Shown one piece after another: positions 12,309 to 20,999 of a stretch of DNA of 57,242 nt; position 1 is the first letter of the stretch, and each line of letters starts with the position of its first letter. The position numbers and the translations under genes are program-made. The notes beneath the pieces were generated by a model. It was given only the letters and a program-made list of their open reading frames with translations. It had not been told where the DNA came from and did no database searches. This DNA comes from Sulfuritalea sp. (GTDB taxonomy: Bacteria; Pseudomonadota; Gammaproteobacteria; Burkholderiales; Rhodocyclaceae): contig JAIPCF010000009.1 of assembly GCA_021738385.1 (NCBI GenBank), forward strand, positions 1-57,242, written 5' to 3'.

Positions 12309-15221
12309 ATGACTACTACAATAAATAACACTGAGGAAACAGAAGCTTACGAACATACCGGACAAATGGGCCTGCCTCTTCCGCAAGAAATTTCAGGGGA
12401 AGTGCTACTTGAAAAGTACGCCAAGGGCAGCGAACGCGATGTGCATGATGTACGTAGCCGTGTGGCGCGCGCACTGGCATCGATTGAAGTCGAAGAAAAA
12501 CGCAGTTATTGGGAGGAACGCTTCCTCGAAGCCCAGGAAAACGGCTTCGTTCCTGCGGGCCGAATCAACTCAGCGGCAGGCACGGATTTGTGCGCCACAC
12601 TGATCAACTGCTTTGTCCAGCCGGTCGGCGATTCGATTTCCGAAATCGTCGATGGCCGACCCGGCATTTATACCGCGCTGCTACAGGCCGCAGAAACCAT
12701 GCGTCGCGGTGGCGGTGTCGGTTATGACTTTTCATCGATTCGTCCGATAGGCGCTCATGTCAAAGGCACGCAATCGCGCGCCTCAGGCCCGGTTTCCTAC
12801 ATGCGCGTGTTTGACCGCTCCTGTGAAACCGTTGAGTCCGCGGGCTCGCGCAGAGGCGCGCAGATGGGCGTGCTTCGCTGCGACCATCCTGACATCGAAG
12901 AATTCATCCACGCCAAGGACAAGGGTGACTTGACCAACTTCAACATCTCGGTTGGCGTCACCGACCCCTTCATGCAGGCGGTTGAGGACGACGGCGATGT
13001 CGAACTGACGCATCGCGCCACGCCCTCGGCCGACATCAAGGCGGGCGGTGGTTATCAGCGTGAAGATGGCCAGTGGGTTTACCGCAAGGTGCGCGCCCGC
13101 GAACTATGGGAGCAGATCATGCGCTCCACCTATGATCATGCGGAACCGGGCATCCTGTTTCTTGACCGCATGAACAAGGACAACAATCTCTATTATTGCG
13201 AAAGCATAGAGGCCACCAATCCCTGTGCCGAACAACCGCTGCCGCCGTATGGCTGCTGTTGTCTCGGGTCGATCAACCTGACGCTTTTTGTCAAGGACGC
13301 GTTTACCGACAAGGCAGTTTTTGATTTCGCTGCCTTTGGCAAGATCATCGATACCTCGGTGCGCATGCTCGACAATGTGCTTGAAGCCACGCACTGGCCG
13401 CTGGAGCAGCAATACGAAGAAGCGCAGAACAAACGCCGCGTCGGGCTTGGTTTTACCGGGCTCGGTGATGCGCTGATCATGCTCAAGCTGCGTTACGACA
13501 CCGATGCTGCGCGTGACATGGCGATCAAGATTTCCGAATACATGCGCGATCGTTCCTACATGTATTCGGCCGAGCTGGCCTCCGAGCGAGGCGCCTTCCC
13601 GCTGTTCAACCGCGACATGTACCTTTCCGGCGGCAACTTTGCCTCGCGCCTGCCCAACGAGGTCAAGGAAAAAATTCGCAAGCATGGCCTGCGCAATTCA
13701 CACCTGCTATCGATTGCCCCCACCGGCACCATCAGCTTGGCCTTCGCCGACAACGCCAGCAATGGCATCGAGCCGCCTTTCTCCTGGGTCTATACCCGTA
13801 AAAAGCGCATGGCTGACGGCACCCACAAGGAATACGCCGTAGAGGACTACGCCTGGCGCCTTTACAAGCACCAAGGTGGCGATGTCGGCGAACTGCCGGA
13901 CTACTTCGTCACCGCGCTGGAAATCTCGGCGCAGGCGCACGAGAAAATGGTTGCCGCCGTAGCTCCATACATCGATACCTCGATTTCGAAAACAGTCAAT
14001 GTTCCTGCAGATTATCCCTATACCGAATTCGAGAACCTCTACATGGAAGCCTGGAAATCAGGCCTCAAGGGACTTGCCACTTACCGGCCCAATTCAGTTC
14101 TCGGCAGCGTACTGTCGGTCGGTCCGACTGCCGCGGAAAGTGCACAGAAGCAACCGCAGGACGTCAGGATTGAACACGCCAACCGTCGCGATCACGCCAA
14201 TCGCCGACTCTCCATCGGCGCCCTGCCCGCTCCGGTACTCGCCAGCTTGCGCTGGCCCGGCCGGCCGCGCATGACCGATGGAAATGCAGCCTGGACCTAC
14301 ATGATTGAGGCGCCTCACGGCGAATTCGCCTTGTTCGTCGGCCAGATCGAGAACGATTCCGGCCGCGATGTGCCCTTTGAAGTCTGGGTCAATGGTGCCG
14401 AACAACCGCGCGGCATTGGTGCGGTGGCCAAAACGCTGTCGATGGACATGCGTGCCAACGACAAAGCCTGGCTCAAGCTGAAGCTTGACGCTCTGGCCAA
14501 GACCCAGGACGATGATTCCTTCGAACTGCCGCTGCCACCGAGTGGCGAACGCAAGCTGGTGCCCGGCGTCGTCTCGGCGCTGGCCCAGGTCGTGCGTTAT
14601 CGCTGCGAAAAACTTGGCGCACTCGAAGGTTCCGAAGCTACGCCGGTGATCGACTGCATGTTCAGCCGCGACGAGCCCAAAACCGGCACCGACGGCACGC
14701 TGTCATGGACGGTAGATGTCGTCAATCCCGCCTCGGGCGAAGAGTTCGTTCTGGGCCTGAAGGAAATCACCCTGCCCGATGGCGTCACGCGACCCTACTC
14801 GGTATGGCTATCCGGCCACTACCCGCGCGCACTGGACGGCTTGACCCGCCTGCTCTCGCTCGATATGCGCGTACTCGATCCTGCCTGGATCGGCATGAAA
14901 TTGCGCAAGCTCTTGAACTACGCCGAGCCGCTGGGTGATTTCATGGCGCGTGTTCCTGGTTCCAACAAGCAGCAAAACTGGCCCTCAACGGTGGCTTACA
15001 TTGCGCGGCTGATCATGCATCGCTACGCCATGCTGCACATTCTCGACGAGAACGGCTACCCAACGCGTGAAATGGGCATCCTCGAAGTACCCGACCAGAA
15101 GAGCGGCGGCGTCAAGGTAATGCAGGGCTCGCTGTGTGGCGAATGCGGCAACTACACCGTGATCCGCAAGGACGGCTGCGATTTCTGCTCGGCTTGTGGC
15201 GCTGTAGGAAGCTGCGGCTAG
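12309..15221 (+). CDS. nrdJ: Adenosylcobalamin-dependent (class II) ribonucleotide reductase
   Basis: 970 residues. It reduces ribonucleotides to deoxyribonucleotides with a B12-generated thiyl radical and so works with or without oxygen. The catalytic core contains [12 protein letters not shown] (first active-site cysteine), [20 protein letters not shown] near residue 300 (Asn-Cys-Glu radical site) and [20 protein letters not shown]. The last 27 residues carry the cysteine motif GECGNYTV...[14 protein letters not shown], suited to re-reduction by thioredoxin. Between the core and tail are two TSCPD-like segments (about 655-732 and 793-870) that are clearly similar to each other. A terminator follows directly. 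The gene appears monocistronic. Confidence 0.95.
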   Translation: MTTTINNTEETEAYEHTGQMGLPLPQEISGEVLLEKYAKGSERDVHDVRSRVARALASIEVEEKRSYWEERFLEAQENGFVPAGRINSAAGTDLCATLINCFVQPVGDSISEIVDGRPGIYTALLQAAETMRRGGGVGYDFSSIRPIGAHVKGTQSRASGPVSYMRVFDRSCETVESAGSRRGAQMGVLRCDHPDIEEFIHAKDKGDLTNFNISVGVTDPFMQAVEDDGDVELTHRATPSADIKAGGGYQREDGQWVYRKVRARELWEQIMRSTYDHAEPGILFLDRMNKDNNLYYCESIEATNPCAEQPLPPYGCCCLGSINLTLFVKDAFTDKAVFDFAAFGKIIDTSVRMLDNVLEATHWPLEQQYEEAQNKRRVGLGFTGLGDALIMLKLRYDTDAARDMAIKISEYMRDRSYMYSAELASERGAFPLFNRDMYLSGGNFASRLPNEVKEKIRKHGLRNSHLLSIAPTGTISLAFADNASNGIEPPFSWVYTRKKRMADGTHKEYAVEDYAWRLYKHQGGDVGELPDYFVTALEISAQAHEKMVAAVAPYIDTSISKTVNVPADYPYTEFENLYMEAWKSGLKGLATYRPNSVLGSVLSVGPTAAESAQKQPQDVRIEHANRRDHANRRLSIGALPAPVLASLRWPGRPRMTDGNAAWTYMIEAPHGEFALFVGQIENDSGRDVPFEVWVNGAEQPRGIGAVAKTLSMDMRANDKAWLKLKLDALAKTQDDDSFELPLPPSGERKLVPGVVSALAQVVRYRCEKLGALEGSEATPVIDCMFSRDEPKTGTDGTLSWTVDVVNPASGEEFVLGLKEITLPDGVTRPYSVWLSGHYPRALDGLTRLLSLDMRVLDPAWIGMKLRKLLNYAEPLGDFMARVPGSNKQQNWPSTVAYIARLIMHRYAMLHILDENGYPTREMGILEVPDQKSGGVKVMQGSLCGECGNYTVIRKDGCDFCSACGAVGSCG

Positions 15222-15238
15222 ACTCACCCTTGCTGCAC

Positions 15239-15276
15239 CCAATAAAAAGCCCGGCTCCTGCCGGGTTTTTTATTGG
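15239..15276. terminator. Bidirectional rho-independent terminator
   Basis: A perfect 17-base stem (CCAATAAAAAGCCCGGC pairing with GCCGGGTTTTTTATTGG) with loop TCCT. A T-run follows the GC-rich part in both directions. It lies between the 3' ends of nrdJ and the convergent hydrolase gene and can serve both. Confidence 0.93.
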
Positions 15277-15283
15277 CCAAAAT

Positions 15284-16102
15284 TCAATTCTGGGTGTCTT
15301 CCAGCTTCGCCATCCAGCCCAACACCTCGCGCACCGTTTCATCAGGCCGCTCGAATGGAAACAGATGCGAGCCTTCCATCCAGCTAACTCGGTTCTGCGT
15401 GATGCGCTGGGTCGCTTTCATGCCGACCAGATTGATTTCCTGTGAATGCTTTCCACCGATGAAGGCGATGGGCCCGCCGGGCGGATGCAGGCGCAAATAG
15501 GAAACCAGCCGATGCGGCACGGTTGAGTAGATTTCGGCTTCGATCTCGGGACGAAACTTCAATCGGCGCTCGGTTCCGGTTCTGTCCGTGGGTTCTGCTT
15601 CGGTGCCGAAATGAATATAGTCGTTCAGAATATCCGGATGCCAACTGGCAAACATGGGCTTTCTGGCGAAATGTCGGTGAGCCTCACCCATATCCGGCCA
15701 TCGATCACGGCGCTTTACCGCCTGGGCCGCAGGAGAAAGGCGTCGCATCATACCGGCTGCCTTGGCGACCGTGACCAGCCCCGCCTTCCAGCCATAAACG
15801 ATGGGTGAATCGAGCAACACGATGCCTCGCACCCGTTTCGGACGCTGGCCAGCGGCAAGCAGGCTCAGATAGCCACCCATCGAGTGTCCGACCATCCATA
15901 GCCCGGACTCAGCCCCGTGCAGACTATCGATCAGCGTAGTAAGTTGATGCGTCATGCCGCGCCAGCTTCGATCAACAGGGAAGCGCGCATCGTGACCAAA
16001 GTGTTCAACTGCGGCTACTTCGTGGCCCGCAGCTCGCCAGCCATCAAACAGCTGACGATAGGTTGATGCGCTATAACTATTGGCGTGCGAGAAAACGATC
16101 AT
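15284..16102 (-). CDS. Alpha/beta hydrolase
   Basis: 272-residue alpha/beta-hydrolase fold protein. The N-terminal strand MIVFSHANSYSASTY supplies the HxN oxyanion region, and the nucleophile elbow is GHSMGG with the serine near residue 95. A late histidine in SHLFPFERPDE could complete the triad. The substrate cannot be named. No signal peptide is visible. The start codon overlaps the stop of the GIY-YIG gene (TGATG), which argues for one transcript with the three or four minus-strand genes upstream. It ends against the shared terminator with nrdJ. Confidence 0.85.
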   Translation of the reverse strand: MIVFSHANSYSASTYRQLFDGWRAAGHEVAAVEHFGHDARFPVDRSWRGMTHQLTTLIDSLHGAESGLWMVGHSMGGYLSLLAAGQRPKRVRGIVLLDSPIVYGWKAGLVTVAKAAGMMRRLSPAAQAVKRRDRWPDMGEAHRHFARKPMFASWHPDILNDYIHFGTEAEPTDRTGTERRLKFRPEIEAEIYSTVPHRLVSYLRLHPPGGPIAFIGGKHSQEINLVGMKATQRITQNRVSWMEGSHLFPFERPDETVREVLGWMAKLEDTQN

Positions 16103-16401
16103 CAGATTTCAGCTTTATTTGCTTCAAGTGCGGTTGAGACAACCGACATTTGTGCCGCATGCGCGCGCTTTTGGGTGGGCGTCAGTTGTTTGATGCGACG
16201 CTCCGCCTTCAAGGCCGACGAGTGGTCCTGATGGGCTTCCGCGCCCAGTATCCTCAACGGTGGATGGGATCGCGTATAACGCGCACCCTTGCCCCGCAAA
16301 TGAGTCTGAAAACGCGCCTCAAGATCGACCGTAATCCCGGTGTACAAACTGCCGTCGACACATTCGATCAGGTAGACGAACCAGGACTTGCTCGATGTCA
16401 T
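16102..16401 (-). CDS. GIY-YIG nuclease-superfamily protein
   Basis: 99 residues from the ATG at 16401; a GTG at 16422 immediately after the preceding stop would add seven residues. The GIY-YIG motif appears as VYLIECVDGSLYTGITVDLEARFQTH, and the conserved arginine and RYTRSHPPLR block follow. It resembles the small single-domain YhbQ/UPF0213 group, whose cellular role is poorly defined; a role in DNA repair has been suggested for relatives. It is coupled to the downstream hydrolase by TGATG and directly abuts the upstream acidic protein gene. Confidence 0.88.
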   Translation of the reverse strand: MTSSKSWFVYLIECVDGSLYTGITVDLEARFQTHLRGKGARYTRSHPPLRILGAEAHQDHSSALKAERRIKQLTPTQKRAHAAQMSVVSTALEANKAEI

Positions 16402-16422
16402 TGTTTCAGTCGTGAGGCCCAC

Positions 16423-16857
16423 TCAAGTCAGCAGCGGATGCATCCAGACCAACAGCACCTGGCCCTGCGACTCGGCCAGCCGCGCCAGATCGGCAAGCTC
16501 CATCACCATGGCCTGCACGTCTTCGGTTTCCCACTGTTCCATCTCGTATTCTTCGGTCGCCGCCAGCTCTTCTCCGACCAGTTCGAGCGCCTCTTCGTCG
16601 AGCGTCGCCAGCCGTTCCATCATTTCATCCGCCATGCGCAGCACGATCGTGTCTTCATCGCCGATATAGACCGGTTCATAGTGGCCGGCGGCATCTTCGA
16701 ATTCGTCACCGGTAAGCAGGCAATGCAGGGTGACGATCTTGGCCGTATCGATTTCCCGACGCTCGATGCCGCTCCACTCATCGATCGGGTGCAGGGAATC
16801 ACCCACTGCGGCGTATTCGTCTTCCTCGGCGGCAACAATATTTGTGAGTATTCCCAC
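16423..16857 (-). CDS. Conserved hypothetical acidic protein, possibly DUF1877-like
   Basis: 144 residues from the GTG at 16857, chosen because AGGAGA lies 8 bases upstream; a TTG at 16932 has no such site. The protein is strongly acidic with many Glu/Asp residues, no membrane segment and no cysteine cluster. The pattern (I)DTAKIVTLHCLLTG early and ESQGQVLLVWMHP at the C-terminus loosely recalls DUF1877/YfbM proteins, but this is a guess by eye. It lies between the RNase H-like gene and the GIY-YIG gene on the same strand. Function unknown. Confidence 0.7.
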   Translation of the reverse strand: MGILTNIVAAEEDEYAAVGDSLHPIDEWSGIERREIDTAKIVTLHCLLTGDEFEDAAGHYEPVYIGDEDTIVLRMADEMMERLATLDEEALELVGEELAATEEYEMEQWETEDVQAMVMELADLARLAESQGQVLLVWMHPLLT

Positions 16858-16928
16858 GCAATTTCTCCTGTAGGCGATGCCGCTTGATCTTAGCGGAAAC
16901 TTTCGGCCAGACTCACCGTATTCAACGA

Positions 16929-17546
16929 TCAAGTTCTGCGCCGGCTGCGCACGATTTTCTGCTGTTTTTCGGACAAGCCCAGCGCCTGCCGCGAAAGCCT
17001 GTCAGCCTCGCCATTGCGATGACGCGGAATCCAGATCATTTGCACGTCCTCAAAATTTCGCAGTGAATCGCGGGCTCGTCTTACGAGAACAAGCAGTCGT
17101 TCAATAGTTGTCGTATCGGAGCCGCGTACATAGCTGAGGCCAACATTACTGTCACCGCGCAATACCAGATGACCCGCCCCTGCACCGTGGCTCAGATCAA
17201 GCGCCAGACAAAGCGCATGCAACTCGGCTTCGTTGTTGCAACCTGAGCACGGCATCAAACGGGAGATTTCGCTGCGATGCCCGTCAGGCGAGAGGAGCAA
17301 CACTCCAACTCCGATCTTGCCCGGATTGGGCAGCGCCGCGCCGTCAAACCATGCCTGCCAGTAGTCTTGAGTCGCTATCGGCCTAGTTTTGGCGTCTGGC
17401 TTCAGAACAGGCTGGCGACGACGAAGCGGTCGCGGGCGGCCAGTTTTTCGAGGCCCTTGACCACTTCCGTCGATCCGCCCTTTTTCATGATGTGCGCCAG
17501 AAATGTCGTCAGGCCCTGCGACAAGGCATAACCTGTCTCTCTCCAT
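16929..17546 (-). CDS. RNase H-fold (RVT_3-like) protein, start uncertain
   Basis: The RNase H fold begins near YWQAWFDGAALPNPGKIGVG (first catalytic Asp in FDGA), continues with NNEAELHALCLAL (Glu), LRGDSNVGLSYVRG (Asp) and ends with IPRHRNGEADRLSRQAL, which supplies the last His/Asp region. It should cleave RNA in RNA-DNA hybrids or act on a related substrate. The only ATG/GTG/TTG in frame is at 17546, deep inside the upstream 91-residue gene; the next 45 codons of the unique part have none. Either the two genes overlap by about 145 bases or translation starts at a CTG near 17405. The basic N-terminal stretch (RKTGRPRPLRRRQP) encoded by the overlap may be unreal. Confidence 0.72.
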   Translation of the reverse strand: MERDRLCLVAGPDDISGAHHEKGRIDGSGQGPRKTGRPRPLRRRQPVLKPDAKTRPIATQDYWQAWFDGAALPNPGKIGVGVLLLSPDGHRSEISRLMPCSGCNNEAELHALCLALDLSHGAGAGHLVLRGDSNVGLSYVRGSDTTTIERLLVLVRRARDSLRNFEDVQMIWIPRHRNGEADRLSRQALGLSEKQQKIVRSRRRT

Positions 17547-17677
17547 TCGCGGCGGAAATCTTCAAACTTGACCGTCTGCGCACTGAGCCGGCCGCTTTTC
17601 ATTGGAACCAGCGTGACCTTGTCGCCGCGATGGCGAATGACGATGGCAGTAGTGCGATTTCCATTGATGACGACCAC
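17402..17677 (-). CDS. Small hypothetical protein
   Basis: 91 residues from a GTG at 17677 preceded by GGGAGAGGGAG. I do not recognise the family. It begins with two predicted beta strands (VVVINGNRTTAIVIRHRGDKVTLVPM), followed by a helical region and a hydrophobic end VVASLF. No cysteine, membrane segment or signal peptide is seen. It overlaps the RNase H-like gene in another frame. Of the two overlapping frames this one has the better ribosome binding site, and it is probably the one translated across the shared stretch. Confidence 0.6.
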   Translation of the reverse strand: MVVINGNRTTAIVIRHRGDKVTLVPMKSGRLSAQTVKFEDFRREWRETGYALSQGLTTFLAHIMKKGGSTEVVKGLEKLAARDRFVVASLF

Positions 17678-17816
17678 AAGGCTCCCTCTCCCATAACGTA
17701 GGATGTCGGTCGGCTGGCGTTCCTCAATGACACTCGACTGACAGGGGCAAGCTTATATTCCGAAGGTTCGCGGCGAGACTTCGAAATAATATCTTTTTCA
17801 GGGCCAGCCTCGGCTT

Positions 17817-19730
17817 TCAGACCTTGGCCTCCAGACTCTCCCAGCGCGCCATGGCCGCATTGATTTCGATATCGAGCGCCGCGAGCCGTATTTGCAATTG
17901 CTGCAGCGGCTCTGCCGGCCCTTGATAAAACGCCGGATCTGCCAGCCGGCTTTGTAGCACGGCCTGCTCGGCTTCAAGCACTGCGATACGGTCGGGCAAC
18001 TGTTCCAGTTCGCGCTGTTCCTTGAAACTGAGCTTTTTGCGGGGAGCGGGTTTGGTTTTTGCCGTATCGCCAGCGCCGAGTTTTTGCGAATCCTTGCTGT
18101 CCGCACCGCCACCCGAATCAAACCGCGCCGCCACACCCGCCGGCCTCTGTCGCAGCCAGTCGCTGTAGCCGCCGACATACTCCTTCCAGCGTCCGCCACC
18201 CTCGCTGGCAATCGTCTGCGTCACCACATTGTCGAGAAAGGCCCGGTCGTGACTGACCAGAAACACCGTTCCCGAGTAGTCCTGCAACAGCGCTTCGAGT
18301 AGCTCCAGGGTTTCGATATCGAGATCGTTGGTCGGCTCGTCCAGCACCAGCACGTTCGCGGGCCGGGCGAACAGCCGCGCCAGCAACAAACGGTTGCGCT
18401 CGCCGCCGGAAAGCGATTTGACCGGCGAGCGTGCGCGCTGCGGCGCGAACAGAAAATCTTCGAGATAACCAATCACATGCTTTTTCGATCCGCCGATCTC
18501 AACAAAATCAGAACCGGGGCTGATCACTTCGCACAAGGGCGCTTCCGGATCGAGTTGGGTGCGAAACTGGTCGAAGTAGGCGACCTCAATTTTGGTGCCC
18601 AACTGGACTTTGCCAGTATCAGCCGCCAGCTCACCCAGGATCAGACGCAGCAAGGTGGTCTTGCCGGTACCGTTGGCGCCGATCAGGCCGATCTTGTCAC
18701 CACGCTGTATGCGACAGGAAAAGTCCTGCACGACGCGCTTGTCGCCAAATCTTTTGCTGACATTCTCGAGTTCAGCGACCAGTTTGCCCGAAGCATCGCC
18801 ACGCACCACCTTGAAATCCACCTTGCCCATCTGGTCGCGCCGTGCCGCCCGCGCCAGACGCAACTGTTCCAGGCGCTGCACACGACCTACACTGCGCGTG
18901 CGGCGCGCTTCGACACCCTTGCGAATCCAGATTTCTTCCTGCGCCAGCATCTTGTCGGCTCGGGCATTGGCCAGCGCCTCTTCGTTGAGCATGAATTCCT
19001 TGCGCTGCTGGTACTCGACAAAGCTTCCGGGAAAACTAACAAGCTTGCCTCGATCCAGTTCGACGATGCGCGTCGCTACGCCATCGAGAAACACCCGGTC
19101 GTGGGTTATGAGCATGACCGCACCCTGATAATCGCGCAGCAGATCCTCCAGCCAAAGAATGCCGTCGACATCGAGGTGATTGGTCGGCTCGTCGAGCAAC
19201 AGCAATCGCGGTTCTGCCACCAATGCACGGGCCAGTGCTACACGCTTCTTGCCACCACCAGAGAGTTCATCAACCCGGGCATCGCCATCGAGCGCCAAAC
19301 GCGATATGGCCTGCTCGATACGCGAACTCAAGCGCCAACCGTCATTGGCCTCCAACTGCGTCTGCAAGGCCTGCAGACGATCCATTGTTGCCGTATCACC
19401 GGCGCCGACTTTGTGGGTGACCTCGTGATATTCGGCCAATATCCGGGCAATATCGCCCAGCCCTGCGGCGACGGCTTCGAATACCGTGTCATGGGTGGCG
19501 AATTCGGGTTCTTGCGGGACGTAGGCGATGCTCAGCCCCGGCTCGCGCCAGACATCGCCATCGTCAAGCAAGCCCAGACCCGCCAGCGCCTTCAGCAAGC
19601 TGGTTTTGCCGCTGCCGTTGCGACCGATCAGTCCAATACGTTCGCCGGCATCGATTTGCAAGGCGGCGTGGTCCAGCAGCGCAACATGTCCGTAGGCCAG
19701 ACAGGCACGATCAAGAGTCAGAAAAGGCAC
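17817..19730 (-). CDS. uup: ABC-F ATPase, Uup type
   Basis: 637 residues, two fused ATP-binding cassettes without membrane segments. Cassette 1: GRNGSGKTSLLKAL, LSGGGKKRVALARAL, LLLDEPTNHLD. Cassette 2: GANGTGKTTLLRLI, LSGGERNRLLLARLF, LVLDEPTNDLD. The linker between them is basic (ARRTRSVGRVQRLEQLR), and a C-terminal coiled coil (EQRELEQLPDRIAVLEAEQ) follows, as in Uup. ABC-F proteins act on the ribosome; Uup is also linked to DNA transposition effects. Two in-frame copies of the 24-bp dispersed repeat encode [10 protein letters not shown] (about residue 110) and KLGAGDTAK just before the C-terminal coil, both in variable loops. Confidence 0.93.
   Translation of the reverse strand: MPFLTLDRACLAYGHVALLDHAALQIDAGERIGLIGRNGSGKTSLLKALAGLGLLDDGDVWREPGLSIAYVPQEPEFATHDTVFEAVAAGLGDIARILAEYHEVTHKVGAGDTATMDRLQALQTQLEANDGWRLSSRIEQAISRLALDGDARVDELSGGGKKRVALARALVAEPRLLLLDEPTNHLDVDGILWLEDLLRDYQGAVMLITHDRVFLDGVATRIVELDRGKLVSFPGSFVEYQQRKEFMLNEEALANARADKMLAQEEIWIRKGVEARRTRSVGRVQRLEQLRLARAARRDQMGKVDFKVVRGDASGKLVAELENVSKRFGDKRVVQDFSCRIQRGDKIGLIGANGTGKTTLLRLILGELAADTGKVQLGTKIEVAYFDQFRTQLDPEAPLCEVISPGSDFVEIGGSKKHVIGYLEDFLFAPQRARSPVKSLSGGERNRLLLARLFARPANVLVLDEPTNDLDIETLELLEALLQDYSGTVFLVSHDRAFLDNVVTQTIASEGGGRWKEYVGGYSDWLRQRPAGVAARFDSGGGADSKDSQKLGAGDTAKTKPAPRKKLSFKEQRELEQLPDRIAVLEAEQAVLQSRLADPAFYQGPAEPLQQLQIRLAALDIEINAAMARWESLEAKV
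18061..18084 (+). repeat. 24-bp dispersed repeat inside uup, near its 3' end
   Basis: One mismatch to the consensus (left half GCCGTATCGCCA exact, right half GCGCCGAGTTTT). Antisense to uup; read in frame it gives KLGAGDTA in the linker before the C-terminal coiled coil. Confidence 0.85.
19390..19413 (+). repeat. 24-bp dispersed repeat inside uup, cassette 1
   Basis: Three mismatches (left GCCGTATCACCG, right GCGCCGACTTTG). Antisense to uup; it encodes KVGAGDTA in the helical insertion of the first cassette. Same orientation and same frame as the copy at 18061. Confidence 0.78.
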
Positions 19731-19790
19731 AGGGTCAAAGCCGGGGAAAGGAATGCAGGATTATAGGCGAGCAGGTAAAATTCGCGCCTT

Positions 19791-19866
19791 GCCCTTGTAG
19801 CTCAGTGGATAGAGCGACCGCCTCCTAAGCGGTAGGTCACAGGTTCGATTCCTGTCTTGGGCGCCA
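19791..19866 (+). tRNA. tRNA-Arg (anticodon CCU)
   Basis: 76 nt including encoded CCA. D arm GCTC...GAGC, anticodon stem ACCGC/GCGGT around loop CTCCTAA (anticodon CCT), T arm ACAGG-TTCGATT-CCTGT. The anticodon reads the rare Arg codon AGG. The acceptor arm pairs GCCC with GGGC, but positions 5-68 and 6-67 are both T opposite T (5' GCCCTTG, 3' CTTGGGC), leaving an internal 2x2 mismatch. All other elements are intact. It is divergent from uup. Confidence 0.93.
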
Positions 19867-19949
19867 GGAGTTCCCGCAGGTTGGGGCCAGCCTCCGTTCT
19901 CTGTTTGAACACTTCTGGCCGAACCTGCCTCTGCCAACACTTCTGAAAG

Positions 19950-20453
19950 ATGAGCATGATCGCCACCCGCCATTTCCGTCTTCCGCTTTTTCTGTGCTGT
20001 GTGTTGTATTCGGCACTCGTCTTGCCGGCCGACAATCTCCTGGGCATGAACGAGGATCCGATTCACGATGCAGCCCGCATGGGTAGCCGACAGGATGTTG
20101 AAAAGATACTCAAGACCAATCCAAAAAGCCGTGATGCCCGTACCGATTTGGGTGCGACCCCGCTGCACTATGCTGCCATGAACAAGGACGGTGGCCCGCT
20201 GGCGGCTTTGATTGCTGCCGGAGCCAATGTCAACTTACGTGACAAGGATGGCCGCACCCCACTGCATATGGCAGCTTTTTCCACGCGTACCGCGCATGCC
20301 ATTCCCTTGCTCCAGGCAGGAGCCGACCCGCTGCTCAAGACCAACGCAGGCCGGGATGTGCTTAGCCTGGCACGCAAGGTTCGCGCGGACGAGTTTGCCG
20401 GCGTGGTATCGATCTGGATGCTTAAAGGTTGCAAACCGGGCAAAGCCTGCTGA
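19950..20453 (+). CDS. Secreted ankyrin-repeat protein
   Basis: 167 residues. An N-terminal signal peptide (hydrophobic FRLPLFLCCVLYSALVLPA) points to export. Three ankyrin repeats follow: DPIHDAARMGSRQDVEKIL, GATPLHYAAMNKDGGPLAAL with AGANVNLRDKDGRTPLHMAA, and HAIPLLQAGADPLLKTNAGRD. It ends in a short cysteine-containing tail (GCKPGKAC). Ankyrin repeats bind other proteins; a periplasmic partner is likely but unknown. The DUF411 gene starts two bases after its stop, so the two form a transcription unit. The C-terminal cysteines could make a disulphide in the periplasm. Confidence 0.85.
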   Translation: MSMIATRHFRLPLFLCCVLYSALVLPADNLLGMNEDPIHDAARMGSRQDVEKILKTNPKSRDARTDLGATPLHYAAMNKDGGPLAALIAAGANVNLRDKDGRTPLHMAAFSTRTAHAIPLLQAGADPLLKTNAGRDVLSLARKVRADEFAGVVSIWMLKGCKPGKAC

Positions 20454-20455
20454 CT

Positions 20456-20965
20456 ATGCGCCGCGTCCTAACCCTTGCCGCTTTTATGCTGGTGCTATCC
20501 GCGACGACGCGCGCCGAAACCGATGCCGAGCTTCCCCTCGTGGTGGTCTATGCCCCCAGCCCCTGCCTGTCCTGCATCGACTGGGCAGACCATCTGCGCA
20601 AAGGTGGCTTCGAAGTCAGCATGAAAGAAACGCTGATTGCCAATATGCCGCGCATGAAGCGCTGGCTGAATGTGCCTTCAGAACTTGAATCGGTCCACAC
20701 CGCAACGGTCGCGGGCTACTTCCTCGAAGGATTTGTACCGATCGAGGATGTACTCCAGTTGCTTAAGGAAAAGCCGAAGGCACGAGGTCTGGCGGTACCG
20801 GGGCTGGTTCGGGGTACACCGGGGCGAGAGATTTCCAATCCTGTCTGTGAAACCGCCTGCATCATTCTCGACAACGGAGGCCGGGAGAAGGATATCCGCC
20901 GTGAGGCCTACAATACCCTGTTGGTTGAATCAGATGGCAGTACCAGCATTTTCGCCCGTCATTAG
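20456..20965 (+). CDS. DUF411-family exported protein with altered metal-ligand positions
   Basis: 169 residues from the ATG at 20456. A signal peptide (VLTLAAFMLVLSATTRA) precedes a DUF411 domain: VYAPSPCLSCIDWADHLRKG, then HTATVAGYFLEGFVPIEDV and GLAVPGLVRGTPGREI. DUF411 proteins are usually tied to copper and other heavy metals. Compared with the family pattern as I know it (SCHTA, EGHVP, PGMP-GSPGME), this protein has SVHTA, EGFVP and PGLVRGTPGRE, so the likely Cys, His and Met ligands of the second half are missing, while the first CxxC survives. It may have a different role. It follows the ankyrin gene at once and is convergent with the flavoprotein gene. Confidence 0.78.
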   Translation: MRRVLTLAAFMLVLSATTRAETDAELPLVVVYAPSPCLSCIDWADHLRKGGFEVSMKETLIANMPRMKRWLNVPSELESVHTATVAGYFLEGFVPIEDVLQLLKEKPKARGLAVPGLVRGTPGREISNPVCETACIILDNGGREKDIRREAYNTLLVESDGSTSIFARH

Positions 20966-20999
20966 CGTCAGCCGAAAGCACGGCCAAGACATGCGTCGT

